Assembly (NCBI GenBank): GCA_035627375.1
Contig: DASPLX010000010.1
Coordinates: 134,019 to 198,018 of the forward strand
Direction: 5' to 3'
DNA length: 64,000 bases
DNA from: DASPLX01 sp035627375
GTDB taxonomy: Bacteria > Pseudomonadota > Gammaproteobacteria > Burkholderiales > Burkholderiaceae_D
A program made the position numbers and the translations under genes. The notes under the pieces were generated by a model. That model had not been told where the DNA came from. It ran no database searches and saw nothing but the letters and a program-made list of their open reading frames with translations. Of the stretch, positions 8,417 to 16,945 are shown one piece after another (the stretch's first letter is position 1; each line of letters opens with the position of its first letter).

Positions 8417-9424
8417 ATGAAAGCCAAGCTATCCGCCATCGCCCTGATGTTTTGCGTGAGCGCCTCGGCCCACGCCTGGAACACGGAGACCCATCGCCGC
8501 ATCGTCATCGACGCGGTGCAATTCATGAAAGCCAATCCCGGCATCACCAATTACGCCAAGTTGCAGGCCGGCGTCACCCGGGCCGGCTATACGATCGAGC
8601 AGTTCGCGCAGGCGCTGGGGCAAGGGGCCGTCGATCCCGATTATTTCGCGGATACCTATATCTGCGGCTCGACCACCGGGTTTTGCGAATCGTCGCCGCT
8701 ATGGGGAGCGCTGACGATCGCGCGTTACACATCCTATTGGCATTTCCAGAACCATGGCGCCGGCCGCGACGTGCACGGCAACCCGTTCGGCGGCTACGAC
8801 TATTCGAAGAACCCGGTGCGCGGGGATATCGACAATCTCGCCGTGACCTGGCTCCTGAACGATTACCTCGACGACGGGCCCGGCGGCATGAGCGGTTGGT
8901 TCGGCGACGGCACGAAGTACAACACCTACGGCAAGACGGAGGCGAATTACCGGCTCGGCGGCTATTCGACGCCGGCCATGTACGGCGATTTCCAGACCAT
9001 GCCGTTCCAGCCGATCGACAATCTCGCACAGCACTTCTGGCAGCAGTTCCTGGCGCAGCCGTCCGCGCAGACGCTCGGCTTCGTCATGCATTCGACCGAC
9101 CTGCTGCAGCCGCATCACACCTGGTCCACCTCCGGCATGAACCATTCCGGTTGGGAGCAATGGGTCGATTCCTATTACTACACCGAGAAGCTGAACGATC
9201 CGGCGCTGGTGAAAGCGGCGCTCGCCGACTTCACTCCCTTGAGCCCGACGCAGGTCGATATCCGTCCCTTGCTCACGCAGGGCGGCACTTATTCCTATAA
9301 GTACGGTTCGGCGGTCCTGTACTCGACCGACCATGGCGACCGCGTCAATGTCGCACGCAAAATGGTGCCGCATTCGATCGCGATGGTCGTGCATATCCTG
9401 AACCGCGCCGCGGAACGGCTCTGA
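8417..9424 (+). CDS. Secreted zinc-dependent phospholipase C-like protein
   Basis: A 335-residue exported enzyme. The signal peptide MKAKLSAIALMFCVSASAHA is followed directly by Trp21 and the THRRIVIDAV helix. In zinc-dependent phospholipases C the mature N-terminal Trp and a nearby His are metal ligands, so predicted cleavage before Trp21 fits the family. Further candidate ligands are YWHFQNH, the Asp in DNLAVTWLLNDYL, and HSTDLLQPHHTW. The substrate, probably phospholipid, is inferred. AAGGAGA at 8402-8408 sets the start. It heads an apparent operon with a parvulin-type PPIase 19 bp downstream and an anchored helper protein. It lies just right of the IS66 element and has lost no coding sequence to it. 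Confidence 0.8.
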   Translation: MKAKLSAIALMFCVSASAHAWNTETHRRIVIDAVQFMKANPGITNYAKLQAGVTRAGYTIEQFAQALGQGAVDPDYFADTYICGSTTGFCESSPLWGALTIARYTSYWHFQNHGAGRDVHGNPFGGYDYSKNPVRGDIDNLAVTWLLNDYLDDGPGGMSGWFGDGTKYNTYGKTEANYRLGGYSTPAMYGDFQTMPFQPIDNLAQHFWQQFLAQPSAQTLGFVMHSTDLLQPHHTWSTSGMNHSGWEQWVDSYYYTEKLNDPALVKAALADFTPLSPTQVDIRPLLTQGGTYSYKYGSAVLYSTDHGDRVNVARKMVPHSIAMVVHILNRAAERL

Positions 9425-9443
9425 ACGACGGAGGGGAGATAGC

Positions 9444-10802
9444 ATGCGGTGGATAACGCGGACGGCGGTACTCGCCGTCGTCGTGGCGGGATTGATGCGT
9501 CATGCCTGGGCGGCCGAGTCGCCGCCCGGCGCAGCGCTGGCGGCGCACGTGGACGGCAAGCCGATCCACGTCTTCAGCGTGGATGCGATGCTGAAGTCGG
9601 CGCCTCGGCAGGACCGGAAGCCGACTGCGGCCGAGGTTCTGGAGACGATGATCGCCGACCGGCTGCTGGCCGCCTGGGCGCGCCGTAGCTTCGATCGGGA
9701 CGAGTTGCATCCGTCCAGCCACGTCGGATTCGCGCGCGACGTCGCCATCGACGATCAACTGGTATCGACCTTGCGCGGACTTTATCGCAGGGAACTCGAT
9801 GCCGCGGTGCGGGCACTGCCGGGAGGTTCGCTGGAGGGGTTGATCGTCGCGCAGGCCGACCTCGACCGGAGCAGGCTCGACGGCATTTTCGGCGCGCCGT
9901 CCGGCTTGCGTCTCGAATATGCGCTCACCGCCGGGCAACAGGCCGCGGCCAGGCGCATCGAACTGCTGCGTTTCAAGCCGATCTCGGGGCGGGAACGCAC
10001 GCTGTCGCTGTATGACGTGTACCGGCGTCAGAACGTGCAGGGCAGGATCGAGTTCCACAACCGGAATCCGGAGTTCATCCTGCAGCAGGCGCGGGTGGCG
10101 ATGGCGGGATGGTTCGTCCGCGATTGGGCGCAGCGCCGCTTCGGCGAGCAGGCGGTGGATGACTTGCGGGCGGCGATCGCCGATCGCGAGGATGCGCGTG
10201 CCGCGATGACCTTGTTCGGGATCGGCCACACCGAAACCGAGAGCAGGCTGCAGGCGCGGCTGGCGCGGCAGGTCAAGCCGGCCGAGATCGCCGCTTACTA
10301 CGAACGGCACAAGGAACATTTCAAGCGAGTCGAACGCGTGAAGGCGCGTCACATCCGCGTGCCGGACGAGGCCAGCGGGAACGAGGTGATGGAAGCCGTC
10401 GCCAGGGGCGAGGATTTCGGGCGCCTGGCGATGCGCTATTCCATCGCGCCGGACCGCGAGTCCGGCGGGGATCTGGGCTGGATCGTGCATCAGGGCATAC
10501 CCGACTGGCTGGCCTCGCTGGCGTTGGTGCAGCCGCAGGGGCAGGTGTCGCGTCCGCTGCGGACGCCGGTCGGGCCGCACGAGAAAGCGGAGTGGGAGAT
10601 CGTCCTGGTCGAGCAGCGCGTGGAAGGATATCAGGCGCCCGATTCGGAAGCAGTCCGCTACGCGGCCACCAAGGCGATTGCGCACGAGAAGGCGTTGAGC
10701 CGGTTCCGTTCGTTGCGGGAACGCCTGTTGCGCAATGCCAGGGTCGAGATCCATCGCCAGGCGCTCGAAGAGCCCCTGCGTTTTCCGGAGGAGCGCCTAT
10801 GA
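9444..10802 (+). CDS. Parvulin-type (PpiC) peptidyl-prolyl cis-trans isomerase, exported
   Basis: A 452-residue periplasmic foldase candidate. The signal segment (MRWITRTAVLAVVVAGLMRH, ending AWAA) is followed by a long helical SurA/PrsA-like N-terminal region. A parvulin domain lies around residues 280-400, with VKARHIRVPDEASGNEVMEA, a GEDFGRLAMRYSIAPDRESG segment and GGDLGWI. A strong GGAGGGGAG ribosome-binding site lies between the phospholipase stop and this ATG. The stop overlaps the start of the next gene (ATGA). Context suggests it folds the phospholipase C-like protein during export. Confidence 0.83.
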   Translation: MRWITRTAVLAVVVAGLMRHAWAAESPPGAALAAHVDGKPIHVFSVDAMLKSAPRQDRKPTAAEVLETMIADRLLAAWARRSFDRDELHPSSHVGFARDVAIDDQLVSTLRGLYRRELDAAVRALPGGSLEGLIVAQADLDRSRLDGIFGAPSGLRLEYALTAGQQAAARRIELLRFKPISGRERTLSLYDVYRRQNVQGRIEFHNRNPEFILQQARVAMAGWFVRDWAQRRFGEQAVDDLRAAIADREDARAAMTLFGIGHTETESRLQARLARQVKPAEIAAYYERHKEHFKRVERVKARHIRVPDEASGNEVMEAVARGEDFGRLAMRYSIAPDRESGGDLGWIVHQGIPDWLASLALVQPQGQVSRPLRTPVGPHEKAEWEIVLVEQRVEGYQAPDSEAVRYAATKAIAHEKALSRFRSLRERLLRNARVEIHRQALEEPLRFPEERL

Positions 10803-11362
10803 AGTTGCTGCTGCGCGCGGCGACGGGATTGGCAGCGGCGGCTTGCGGCGTCTGGCTGGCGTGGCCGGAGGACGCCGCGCAGCCGGCTGCGGCATCGGTA
10901 TCCGCCGAGGCGGCGAGCGGTGCACGGGAGCCGGCCTCGCTGGCGCCGCCGTCGAACTGGCCGCCGCCGATGCCGTATGCGGAAGACGAGCCGGCGCGCG
11001 TGCCCTTGCCGCCGGTGGATCAAAGCAAGCCGGCCGCCCAGAGCATGGTGGAAACGCGCGAGCATGGCGATCCGCGGACACCTCCGATCGTCTACGATGC
11101 GGCGCCGGCCGAACAGCCGAGCGCGGCCGAATTGGCGGATCCCCGCGCCTATCAGACTTACGAGGAGCGACAGAACATGCGTGTTTACGCAGCCTATGAT
11201 CGGGCCGTGGCGGACGAACTGCCGAAACTGCGCGAGTCGATCGCGCGCGGGCGCGCGGCGGGCATCGCGGCCGAGGAAATCGCCAAGGCCGAAGAGAAGC
11301 TGCGCCGCATGGAGGAAATGCGCGACAAGCTGCGGGCGGAACATCCGCAGCTCGGGCGCTGA
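10799..11362 (+). CDS. Membrane-anchored Pro/Ala-rich protein with C-terminal coiled coil
   Basis: A 187-residue protein of no known family. A hydrophobic N-terminal segment (LLLRAATGLAAAACGVWLAW) is a probable membrane anchor. Next comes a disordered Ala/Pro-rich linker (to about residue 120), and then a charged helical end (YEERQNMRVYAAYDRAVADE, and EEIAKAEEKLRRMEEMRDKL) likely to form a coiled coil. ATG overlaps the PPIase stop by four bases, so translation is coupled. The anchor, linker and helical-domain plan recalls lipase-specific foldases, but there is no sequence match. A folding or secretion helper for the phospholipase is an inference from position. Confidence 0.7.
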   Translation: MKLLLRAATGLAAAACGVWLAWPEDAAQPAAASVSAEAASGAREPASLAPPSNWPPPMPYAEDEPARVPLPPVDQSKPAAQSMVETREHGDPRTPPIVYDAAPAEQPSAAELADPRAYQTYEERQNMRVYAAYDRAVADELPKLRESIARGRAAGIAAEEIAKAEEKLRRMEEMRDKLRAEHPQLGR

Positions 11363-11387
11363 CGGCACGTTGGCGGAGCGCCGACGG

Positions 11388-13289
11388 TTACGCCGGCGTG
11401 CCGGCCTGTTCGAGCGGCAGCAGCAGGGTGATCGCCGTTCCCGCGGGCGAGCTGTCGATGAGGAGCTCCGCGCTGAGGCGGGCGGCGCGCGCCCGCATGT
11501 TCGCCAGTCCGTGTCCGCCCGCCTGCACGGCGGCATCGAACCCGCGGCCGTCATCGCGCAACACGATGCGTATCGCATGGCGCTCCGTGTCTTCGCCGGC
11601 GCGCAGCTCGGCATGGCGGGCGCCGGCATGCACGATCAGGTTGGAAAACGCTTCGAACAGGATCATTTGCACGTCGCGCGACTTGGGAAGCGTCCAGTCC
11701 GCGATTTCCGGCAGGAGTTCGACGGCCCAGTCGAGTCGAACGCCGGCCGCGGCGAGGCGCGGATTGAGGCGATAGCGCAAGGCGCCGAGCAGGGCCGCGA
11801 TATCGCCCTGGGTGTCTTGCATGGCGTCGACGGTCATCTTCAGGTGGTCGAGCGTTTCGCGCAATTGGCCGGCCAGCGCATCCTTGGAAACGGCGGGATT
11901 CAATGCCAGCTGCAACGCGCCGACCAGCTGGCTGCCCAGGCCGTCGTGCATGTCGCGCATCAGGCGCTGGCGTTCCTCGATCATGGCTTGCTGCCGTTCC
12001 GAGCGCGCCTGCAGAGCGAAAGCGGCGTGCAGCTCATTCTCGCGCTCGGCCAGGCGCCGGGACAGCGTCTGGTTCATGGCGGCGATTTCCTGGGTCGATT
12101 TGCGCATTCGCTCGGCGATGATCCAGGCCAGGCTCAGTCCGAACAGGACCCAGGCGTAGCGGCTCCAGGCGAATTGTTCGAAGAGATCGATCCGGCCGCC
12201 GGTCATGAAGTTCGTATAGGGCAGGATCACCAGCACCAGTTCGTCGCGGATGCCGATCATCGCCAGGAGCAGCATGCCGACGGCCAGCACGCGCTTTTCC
12301 AATTCCTTGTGCAGGATGCCGTGGCGAACCACGGTGACGATGACGCACAGGGAGAGAGTGTCCGTGACGAATTTCCAGAATTGCTCGCCCCAGGGCAGGC
12401 CGGCAAAGAAGCTGAACATGACGAACGGCGGCGTGAGCAGGAGATTCCAGTTCAGCAGCCGCTTGAGCCAGCCCTCGTGCCTGCCGATGGCCAGCAGCGA
12501 AAACTTGAAGATCAGGAGCGCGCCCGTGGTTTGGACGGAATACACGACGATGCCCCACCAGGGCCAGGGCAGCGGCGAGGTTTCGCTCAACGAATCGCCG
12601 AGATACAGCATCCACAGGAACTCGGCGCATGCGTAATACAGGTACAGCACGTCGCGCTGGCGCAGCCACAGGAGGAACGCGAAGGCACCCAGCACGAAGC
12701 TGACGATCGCCACCGCCAGCAGGCCCGTGGTTTGCCAGAAATGGTTGAAACGATGAGCGGGATCGAGTTCCGCGCGCGGCCCCACCAGGACCTGGCTCAG
12801 GCCGCCCTTGCGGCCGCCCTGGGCATCGATGCTGATCTCGAGCGTGTTCCGCTGACGCAGAATCCCGCTCGGGATGCGAACGTAGCGTGGCTGCTTGGCG
12901 AAGTCCTCGTAGCGATTGCCGGGCGAGCCCATTCTCTCGATCAGCACGCCGTTGACGCTGATCTCGAAGGTATTGCCGATGCGCGGCAGGTAAATGGCGT
13001 GCGGCGTCTCGGTATCGCGCACCGGAAAGGCGAAGGAAAAGCGGGCGCGGCCGTCGCTGTCGCCGTGTTGGAAATTCCAGTTGTACGGCAAGGGGACATC
13101 GGCGAACCAGGCGGGAGCGGCACCTTGCAATTCCACCTGGACGGCGGCGCGATCGAGTACCGTGGCCGCGTGCCCGCGCCCGGACGCGCCGGCCAGCAGG
13201 CATAGCGTCAGCAGCAAGATGCAAATCCAGATTTCGCCGAACCTCGCGGCCGACGGGCGCCATCCAATCATGAGTGCTTCGGCCTCCAT
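11388..13289 (-). CDS. Sensor histidine kinase with 7TMR-DISM-type input and HisKA_3 domain
   Basis: A 633-residue membrane kinase. A signal segment is followed by an extracytoplasmic beta-rich domain (about 40-190), then seven or so membrane helices (about 195-400), the 7TMR-DISM plan. A short coiled coil leads to the NarL-type phosphoacceptor helix (EERQRLMRDMHDGLGSQLVG; His in MHDGLG). The ATPase shows the N-box (ILFEAFSNLIVHAGA), DDGRGFD and GHGLANMRARAARL. ATG at 13271 has a GGAGG upstream at longer spacing and is an alternative start. It is transcribed after the response regulator, 70 bp downstream of its stop, and should phosphorylate it. The signal is unknown. Confidence 0.9.
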   Translation of the reverse strand: MEAEALMIGWRPSAARFGEIWICILLLTLCLLAGASGRGHAATVLDRAAVQVELQGAAPAWFADVPLPYNWNFQHGDSDGRARFSFAFPVRDTETPHAIYLPRIGNTFEISVNGVLIERMGSPGNRYEDFAKQPRYVRIPSGILRQRNTLEISIDAQGGRKGGLSQVLVGPRAELDPAHRFNHFWQTTGLLAVAIVSFVLGAFAFLLWLRQRDVLYLYYACAEFLWMLYLGDSLSETSPLPWPWWGIVVYSVQTTGALLIFKFSLLAIGRHEGWLKRLLNWNLLLTPPFVMFSFFAGLPWGEQFWKFVTDTLSLCVIVTVVRHGILHKELEKRVLAVGMLLLAMIGIRDELVLVILPYTNFMTGGRIDLFEQFAWSRYAWVLFGLSLAWIIAERMRKSTQEIAAMNQTLSRRLAERENELHAAFALQARSERQQAMIEERQRLMRDMHDGLGSQLVGALQLALNPAVSKDALAGQLRETLDHLKMTVDAMQDTQGDIAALLGALRYRLNPRLAAAGVRLDWAVELLPEIADWTLPKSRDVQMILFEAFSNLIVHAGARHAELRAGEDTERHAIRIVLRDDGRGFDAAVQAGGHGLANMRARAARLSAELLIDSSPAGTAITLLLPLEQAGTPA

Positions 13290-13359
13290 TCCGGCGCCAT
13301 CGCCGTGGCCGGCAGAATATCATGTTCGTCGCGGGTCGGCCGCCATGGGACGGCAGGGT

Positions 13360-14055
13360 TCACGGCTTGAGCAGGCCGTCCTGCAGCAATCCCAGCTTGT
13401 GCGCCTCGAACACCGCCTCGCTGCGCGAATTCACGGCCAGCTTGCCGTAGATGCCGCGAATATGCGTCTGTATCGTCGACAGCGATACCGACAGCGCGCG
13501 CGCCGTTTCCTCGTAGGTGTAGCCGCGCGCGATCAGGTTCAGCGTGTCGGATTCGCGCTTGGTCAATGTCACGTTGAAAGGAAGAGCGGGCGGCGCGGCG
13601 GGAGACGGCGTCCGCTGCAGGGCGCGCTCGAGCACCTTGCGGGCGATCAGCGGGCTCATCGGCGAACCGCCGGCGCGCAGATCCTGCATCATGCGGCCCA
13701 TGTCGAATGGTCCGCCGTCCTTGAGGATGTAGCCGGTCGCGCCCGCTTCCATCGACGACAGTACGTTGTTCTCGTCGCCGAACATCGTGATGACCATGAT
13801 GTCGCAGGCCGGCCAACGCGCCGCGCAGGCCCGGATCACATCGATGCCCGAGCCGTCCGGCAGACCCAGGTCGGTCAGCAGGATATCGGCCGGATTGCTC
13901 TCCAGCCAGGCGATCGCGGGGCGCATCTGGTCGAACGACGCGGCCAATGCATATCCGGGCAGCGCCGCGATGGCGGCCCCGAGATGGGAGCGGGCGTGGT
14001 CGTCGTCTTCGACGATCACGACCCGCACCTTCGTATCGGCTGGAATAGGCGTCAT
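13360..14055 (-). CDS. LuxR/NarL-family response regulator
   Basis: A 231-residue regulator. The receiver domain (residues 10-125) has the acidic pocket VIVEDDDH, phosphoacceptor Asp62 in LLTDLGLPDGSG, a TMFGDE segment and GYILKDGG. The C-terminal LuxR helix-turn-helix is LTKRESDTLNLIARGYTYEE, followed by a VSLSTIQTHIRGIYGKL segment. ATG at 14055 begins just before the receiver fold; an upstream in-frame ATG would add a His/Cys-rich tail unlike the family. It forms a two-component pair with the kinase that follows. Confidence 0.9.
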   Translation of the reverse strand: MTPIPADTKVRVVIVEDDDHARSHLGAAIAALPGYALAASFDQMRPAIAWLESNPADILLTDLGLPDGSGIDVIRACAARWPACDIMVITMFGDENNVLSSMEAGATGYILKDGGPFDMGRMMQDLRAGGSPMSPLIARKVLERALQRTPSPAAPPALPFNVTLTKRESDTLNLIARGYTYEETARALSVSLSTIQTHIRGIYGKLAVNSRSEAVFEAHKLGLLQDGLLKP

Positions 14056-14104
14056 AGGCGAATGATCATGAGGGCAGTGTTCGCACATCGCCGCCGGCGC
14101 GATG

Positions 14105-14725
14105 TCAACGCGAATCCAGCCATCTTTGGCCGGCGCTTTGGCATTCGCTGCGCGAAGCGTATTGCCCGACCAGGGAGTATGAACTATAGCTGTTGCCGTA
14201 ACCGTCGCTGCCGCTGCCGCATGACGAATCGTTCGCCGTGTAAGGGCCCGTGCATACGCCGCGATAGGCAAGCTGGTAGCTGCTGTTGGTGTACGACTTG
14301 GCGCAGAAATTATAGTGGGTCGCGTTGCTCGCAGGAAGCGTAGGTCCCGTTGTAGTGCCGCACGAGAGTGATTTGCTGACGCTGCGCGCATAGCTGACCA
14401 TCTGTTGATACGTGGTGGCGTAATAGTTGTCGGCGGTCGTCTTGTGGCCTTGCCGGCATGCCGCGATCACCTGCTGCAGGCCGGAATCGGCTTGCGCATA
14501 GCTCGTCGAGACTTGCACGCCGCAGGCATTCGCCTGTGCCCGCTCGGATGCGCTGATCAGATCGGCATAGTCGCAGGAGCTGGTCGAGGAGGAAGAGCCG
14601 CTGGCATAGGTACTGGAACTGGAATCGCCCGATGAGCCGCCGCCGCAACCGGCCAATGTGGCGATGATGGCGGTCGCCGCCAGGTTGCGGGCGGCGGTAA
14701 TGGCGAATGAGGTGGTTTTGTGCAT
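14105..14725 (-). CDS. Putative lipoprotein, Ser/Thr/Tyr-rich
   Basis: A 206-residue protein with a lipoprotein signal (NLAATAIIATLAGCGGG; lipid on the Cys of LAGC). A Ser/Gly-rich linker follows, then a domain with eight or more cysteines that could form disulfides (SSCDYADLISASERAQANAC, the CGTTTGP and NFCAKSY segments, VCTGPYTANDSSCG). No family is recognised. It may be outer-membrane anchored and periplasmic or surface exposed. It ends 49 bp upstream of the response regulator start on the same strand, so co-transcription is possible. Confidence 0.72.
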   Translation of the reverse strand: MHKTTSFAITAARNLAATAIIATLAGCGGGSSGDSSSSTYASGSSSSTSSCDYADLISASERAQANACGVQVSTSYAQADSGLQQVIAACRQGHKTTADNYYATTYQQMVSYARSVSKSLSCGTTTGPTLPASNATHYNFCAKSYTNSSYQLAYRGVCTGPYTANDSSCGSGSDGYGNSYSSYSLVGQYASRSECQSAGQRWLDSR

Positions 14726-14867
14726 ATCGTTTTTCCCTTGACGTGATCGACCGTTTTCTTGTGAAGGCGACGCGCCGAGTGCGGCGGGTCAGCGGTGGGA
14801 CAGCGAAGGGAAATATAGATGTCGCCCGGAAAATGGACTTCACATAAACATGTGAGCCGGCCGCAAA

Positions 14868-14899
14868 AAAAGACACCCCTCCGAAGAGGGGTGTCTTTT
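14868..14899 (-). terminator. Rho-independent terminator
   Basis: A perfect 14-bp stem (AAAAGACACCCCTC/GAGGGGTGTCTTTT) encloses a CGAA tetraloop, with A and T tracts on both sides. It lies 17 bp past the stop of the membrane protein gene ending at 14917 on the minus strand. Confidence 0.9.
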
Positions 14900-14916
14900 C
14901 CGGAGCGGATGCGCCG

Positions 14917-15414
14917 TCAGAAGAAGGCGGTGCGGAACATGCCGCCGCTGGCGACCATGAAGAACAGCATCGGGATCGACAGCATGGTGTTGGTGCGCGA
15001 GGCCAGCATCGCGACCCGGCGCGCCTTGTTCTTTTCATCGTCGGTCGCCGGCTTGAGGCCGAGGATCTTCTGCTGATTCGGCCAGATCAGGACCCAGACA
15101 TTGAAGATCATGATGGTGCCGAGCCAGGCGCCGACGCCGATCGGGTAATAGGCCTTGGTGGCGAAAGTGAAGACTTCGAGGAAGCGCGGGCCGAGGATCA
15201 TGGCGCCGGCCAACCAGGTGACGACCGCCGCCCAGCGGAAGAACAGCAGGGCGCGCGGGGTGACATGCTTGTTGATGCCGGCCGCAGTGCCGTCGGCGGC
15301 CGCGTTCTTCAGCGCCGCCATTTGCACGAAGTTGAAGTAGTAGAGCAGGCCGATCCACATGACGCCCGCCATGACGTGAATCCAGCGTCCGAGACCGTTG
15401 GTGATGAATTCCAT
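14917..15414 (-). CDS. Urate hydroxylase PuuD-like integral membrane protein
   Basis: A 165-residue membrane protein with about four hydrophobic segments: an N-terminal GRWIHVMAGVMWIGLLYYFN helix, an RWAAVVTWLAGAMILG helix, a GVGAWLGTIMIFNVWVLIWP helix and a C-terminal LSIPMLFFMVASGG helix. Conserved His in WIHV and HVTPR could be haem or metal ligands. It resembles the membrane domain annotated as PuuD-type urate hydroxylase, but lacks a cytochrome c part. The real activity is uncertain. A 32-residue membrane peptide gene ends one base upstream, so the two are co-translated. Confidence 0.75.
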   Translation of the reverse strand: MEFITNGLGRWIHVMAGVMWIGLLYYFNFVQMAALKNAAADGTAAGINKHVTPRALLFFRWAAVVTWLAGAMILGPRFLEVFTFATKAYYPIGVGAWLGTIMIFNVWVLIWPNQQKILGLKPATDDEKNKARRVAMLASRTNTMLSIPMLFFMVASGGMFRTAFF

Positions 15415-15415
15415 G

Positions 15416-15514
15416 TCAGCCTCCCATGGCGGTTTTAACGACCATGTACAGGACCGCGGTCAGAGCCAGACCGCAGATCACCGTACCCCACAGCGATTCC
15501 AAAGGGTTCTTCAT
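15416..15514 (-). CDS. 32-residue single-span membrane peptide
   Basis: ATG at 15514 is preceded by a strong AGGAGGAG ribosome-binding site (about 15522-15529). The 32-codon frame starts MKNPLESLWGTVICGL and continues through ALTAVLYMVVKTAMGG. It is one transmembrane helix with a Lys-containing end. The stop lies one base before the start of the PuuD-like gene. Tight spacing and the strong site make it a credible small subunit or stabilising peptide for that membrane protein. Confidence 0.75.
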   Translation of the reverse strand: MKNPLESLWGTVICGLALTAVLYMVVKTAMGG

Positions 15515-15583
15515 GATGAAACTCCTCCTCGTTGTGTTATGAACCGGCAAACTGCGGGCCTATTCTGCACTAGGCACTTGAAT

Positions 15584-16945
15584 TCAGGCAAGTTTCGGTT
15601 GCACGCTGGCGACGCCGATATCGGCGCTGCCCTCGGCTAGCGTGACGCCGAGCCGTTGGCCGGCCTTGATCTGCCGCGGCGCACGCACGATGCCGCCGCG
15701 CTCGTCGACGATCATGGCGTATCCGCGATCGAGCGTGCGCTGCGGACTGAGCAGTTCGAGTTGCGCGGTCAGCGACGCGAGGGCTCCGCGCCGCAACGTA
15801 CCGCAATTCGTCATTTGCGTCGCCAGGCGGCGGGCGTGTTCCGCGAGCCGTGCGCGATGCGCCGCCGTGTCGGGCAGTTGCGCGGCCAGGCGGGTCTGGA
15901 GATGCATCGTCGCGAAGCGCGCCTGCGTCAGCGGCGCGCGCGTCGCATGGGCAAGCCGGCTTTGCAGATGATGCAGTTTCAGGCGCCCGTGGGCGATGTA
16001 CGAGGACGGACTGACCAAGCGGTGTGCCAGCCAGTCGAGGCTCTGGGCCGCGTCGGCGAGCCGGCGCTTGAGCGCGCGCCCGAGGTCGTCGCCGTGCATC
16101 GCCAATGTGGCGAGCCATTCGTCGCGCGGCGTCGCGGCCAGTTCGGCGGCGGCGGTCGGCGTCGGCGCGCGCAGGTCGGCGGCGAAATCGGCGATCGTGA
16201 AATCGGTCTCGTGGCCGACGCCGGAGACGACCGGTATCGAGCATGCGGCGATGGCGCGCGCGACGACTTCTTCGTTGAACGACCACAGGTCTTCGATGCT
16301 GCCGCCGCCGCGGCACACCAGCAGCACATCGCATTCGGCGCGTGCCGATGCCGCGCCGATGGCTTGGGCGATCTTCGCGCCCGCGCCTTCGCCTTGCACT
16401 GGCGCCGGATACAGGATCACGTTCACATGCGGCGCGCGGCGCCTGAGCGTGGTCAGGATGTCGCGCAGGGCGGCCGCCTGCGGGCTGGTGACGATGCCGA
16501 TGTTTCTCGCGAACACGGGGAGCGGACGCTTGCGCGCCGCATCGAACAGGCCTTCCGCCGCCAGTCTTTCCTTCAGGCGTAGAAAGGCTTCATACAGGTT
16601 GCCGATGCCGGAGCGCCGGATCGCTTCGACATTGAGCTGGTAATCGCCGCGCGGCGCATAGAGCGTGACCAGCGCCCGGACTTCGACCTTGTCGCCTTCG
16701 CGCGGCATGAAATCGGCGTACTGGGCGCGGCCGCGGAACATGACCGCGCGCACCTGTGCCGCCTCGTCCTTGAGCGTGAAGTACCAATGACCCGAAGCGG
16801 CGCGCGTGAAATTGGAAATCTCCCCGGAAACCCAGGCCAGCGGGAAATTCCTTTCCAACATCCGCGCCACGGCTTGGTTCAACGCCGAAACCGTCAGCGC
16901 AGGCGGCATGGAGATTGGGTTTTCCGGCGCGGAGCTTGACATCAT
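15584..16945 (-). CDS. xseA: Exodeoxyribonuclease VII large subunit
   Basis: A 453-residue catalytic subunit that degrades single-stranded DNA together with XseB. The N-terminal OB-fold contains VSGEISNFTRAASGHWYFTL, and the nuclease core has GIVTSPQAAALRDILTTL and DVLLVCRGGGSIEDLWSFNE followed by SGVGHETDFTIADFAADLRA. The C terminus has the family's DRGYAMI. The double ATG at 16945/16942 is placed six bases after GGAG; an upstream ATG at 16984 is possible but adds an atypical leader. Divergent from exbB. Confidence 0.95.
   Translation of the reverse strand: MMSSSAPENPISMPPALTVSALNQAVARMLERNFPLAWVSGEISNFTRAASGHWYFTLKDEAAQVRAVMFRGRAQYADFMPREGDKVEVRALVTLYAPRGDYQLNVEAIRRSGIGNLYEAFLRLKERLAAEGLFDAARKRPLPVFARNIGIVTSPQAAALRDILTTLRRRAPHVNVILYPAPVQGEGAGAKIAQAIGAASARAECDVLLVCRGGGSIEDLWSFNEEVVARAIAACSIPVVSGVGHETDFTIADFAADLRAPTPTAAAELAATPRDEWLATLAMHGDDLGRALKRRLADAAQSLDWLAHRLVSPSSYIAHGRLKLHHLQSRLAHATRAPLTQARFATMHLQTRLAAQLPDTAAHRARLAEHARRLATQMTNCGTLRRGALASLTAQLELLSPQRTLDRGYAMIVDERGGIVRAPRQIKAGQRLGVTLAEGSADIGVASVQPKLA

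Noticed and set aside
10920..13205. 761-codon plus-strand frame antisense to the histidine kinase
   Set aside because: Low-complexity translation with no domains; the minus-strand kinase is unmistakable.
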